The notes under the pieces were generated by a model. The model was not told the DNA's origin, made no database searches, and was given only the letters and a program-made list of their open reading frames with translations. The position numbers and the translations under genes were made by a program. Of a DNA stretch of 6,203 bases, positions 5,508 to 6,203 are shown piece by piece. The stretch is taken from contig NVVP01000037.1 of assembly GCA_002402245.1 (NCBI GenBank), positions 3,883-10,085 of the forward strand, written 5' to 3'. The DNA is from Gammaproteobacteria bacterium (GTDB lineage Bacteria > Pseudomonadota > Gammaproteobacteria > Nitrosococcales > Methylophagaceae). Numbering within the stretch: the stretch's first letter is position 1; the number at the start of each line of letters is the position of its first letter.

Positions 5508-6203
5508 TTAAACTTTACTCATCTCCACTTCCTTACCTTTGGCAAAGAAACTATAGATATATATAAATAGACCTATAAGGAAAGTTAGACCAGCAACTTC
5601 ACGTAACCAATAAAAAACAACTAGTTGATCTTGTACTACCATAAATGGAAGCGGATCTGCAGAATAACGTTGAAGGTAAACCTGCATAATTCCAGCACCG
5701 GTTAATAACAAGGTAATAAATACCATTGATATAGTCATAGTCCAAAATGATCTTATTTCCCATTTCTGAGCATTTTCATTAGCTGCTTGCTGACCGCGCA
5801 TTAATGGCATTGCATAAGAAATCATCGTTAATACCACCATCACATAAGCTCCATAAAAAGCCATATGACCATGTGCCGCAGTAATTTGCGTACCATGTGT
5901 ATAGTAATTAACAGGAGCAAGTGTATGTAAGAAACCCCATACACCAGCGCCTAAAAATGCCATTACTGCTGTACCTAATGCCCACAATACTGCTGCTTTA
6001 TTAGGATGGTCAAGACGACGTTTATTAACCACATTGAAGGCAAACAAGGTCATCATGAAAAATGGAATTGGCTCTAATGCTGAGAATATTGATCCTATCC
6101 ACTGCCAGTAATCAGGTGTACCAATCCAGAAAAAGTGATGACCTGTGCCTAAAAGACCTGAAATCAATGCCATTGCAATGATTATATAAAGCCATTTTTC
6201 AAT
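5508..6203 (-). CDS. norB: Nitric oxide reductase large subunit (cNorB), C-terminal half, cut by the window edge
   Basis: NorB is the catalytic inner-membrane subunit of cNOR and reduces two NO to N2O using electrons from cytochrome c through NorC. The visible 231 residues run in frame from the window edge (IEKWLYIIIA, then MALISG) to TAA at 5508-5510; the Met at 6173 is internal, not a start. Key residues are present: the GTGHH pair (residues 22 and 23 of the visible part), equivalent to FeB ligands H258/H259 of the Pseudomonas aeruginosa enzyme; E44 in LEPIPFF, equivalent to E280; and AAHGH (111 and 113), equivalent to H347/H349 that bind heme b3 and heme b. These line up with one constant offset of 236, so there is no indel across this stretch. 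The short C-terminus without a quinol-oxidase extension, and the norEFQD neighbours, point to the cytochrome c-dependent type and not qNOR. The third FeB histidine and the norC gene lie outside the window. Confidence 0.96.
   Translation of the reverse strand: MEKWLYIIIAMALISGLLGTGHHFFWIGTPDYWQWIGSIFSALEPIPFFMMTLFAFNVVNKRRLDHPNKAAVLWALGTAVMAFLGAGVWGFLHTLAPVNYYTHGTQITAAHGHMAFYGAYVMVVLTMISYAMPLMRGQQAANENAQKWEIRSFWTMTISMVFITLLLTGAGIMQVYLQRYSADPLPFMVVQDQLVVFYWLREVAGLTFLIGLFIYIYSFFAKGKEVEMSKV

Overview
The window is a denitrification locus read entirely from the minus strand. It carries the distal part of a cytochrome c-dependent nitric oxide reductase (cNOR) operon followed by the start of a copper nitrite reductase gene. 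The DNA is visibly AT-rich. The NorB, NorE, NorQ and class I NirK sequences look proteobacterial, and I lean towards an AT-rich gammaproteobacterium, possibly aquatic or sulfur-oxidising. No marker gene here fixes the taxonomy, so that is only a guess.

In transcription order (right to left) the window holds: the C-terminal half of norB (5508-6203, 5' end outside the window); a 64-bp gap with an 11-bp stem-loop; an unnamed three-helix membrane protein (5078-5443); norE (4475-5068); norF (4203-4478); a hemerythrin-domain gene (3748-4206); norQ (2941-3735); a second three-helix, DUF4870-like membrane protein (2560-2937); a zinc-ribbon protein with one membrane helix (2360-2563); norD (519-2357); a 195-bp intergenic region with a perfect FNR/Dnr/NNR-type box; and the first 107 codons of nirK (1-323). 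norC would be expected just upstream of norB, outside the window.

The genes from 5443 to 519 are packed with gaps of 2-12 bases or 4-base stop/start overlaps (norE/norF, norF/hemerythrin, 125-aa protein/zinc ribbon). They are almost certainly one translationally coupled transcript. Three of them (norE, hemerythrin, zinc ribbon) must or most probably start at TTG or GTG.

Functionally, NirK makes NO from nitrite in the periplasm, and NorB with NorC reduces NO to N2O in the inner membrane. NorQ (MoxR-type AAA+ ATPase) and NorD (von Willebrand A protein) are the known pair needed to activate NorB by inserting its non-heme iron. NorE and NorF are small accessory membrane proteins related to oxidase subunits.

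The part I cannot assign to a described system is the set of extra genes: a di-iron hemerythrin with all seven expected ligands, two apparently related three-helix membrane proteins, and a membrane-anchored zinc ribbon. Two of these separate norQ from norD, which usually sit side by side. A role in iron or NO handling during cNOR maturation is a reasonable inference but is not shown by the sequence.
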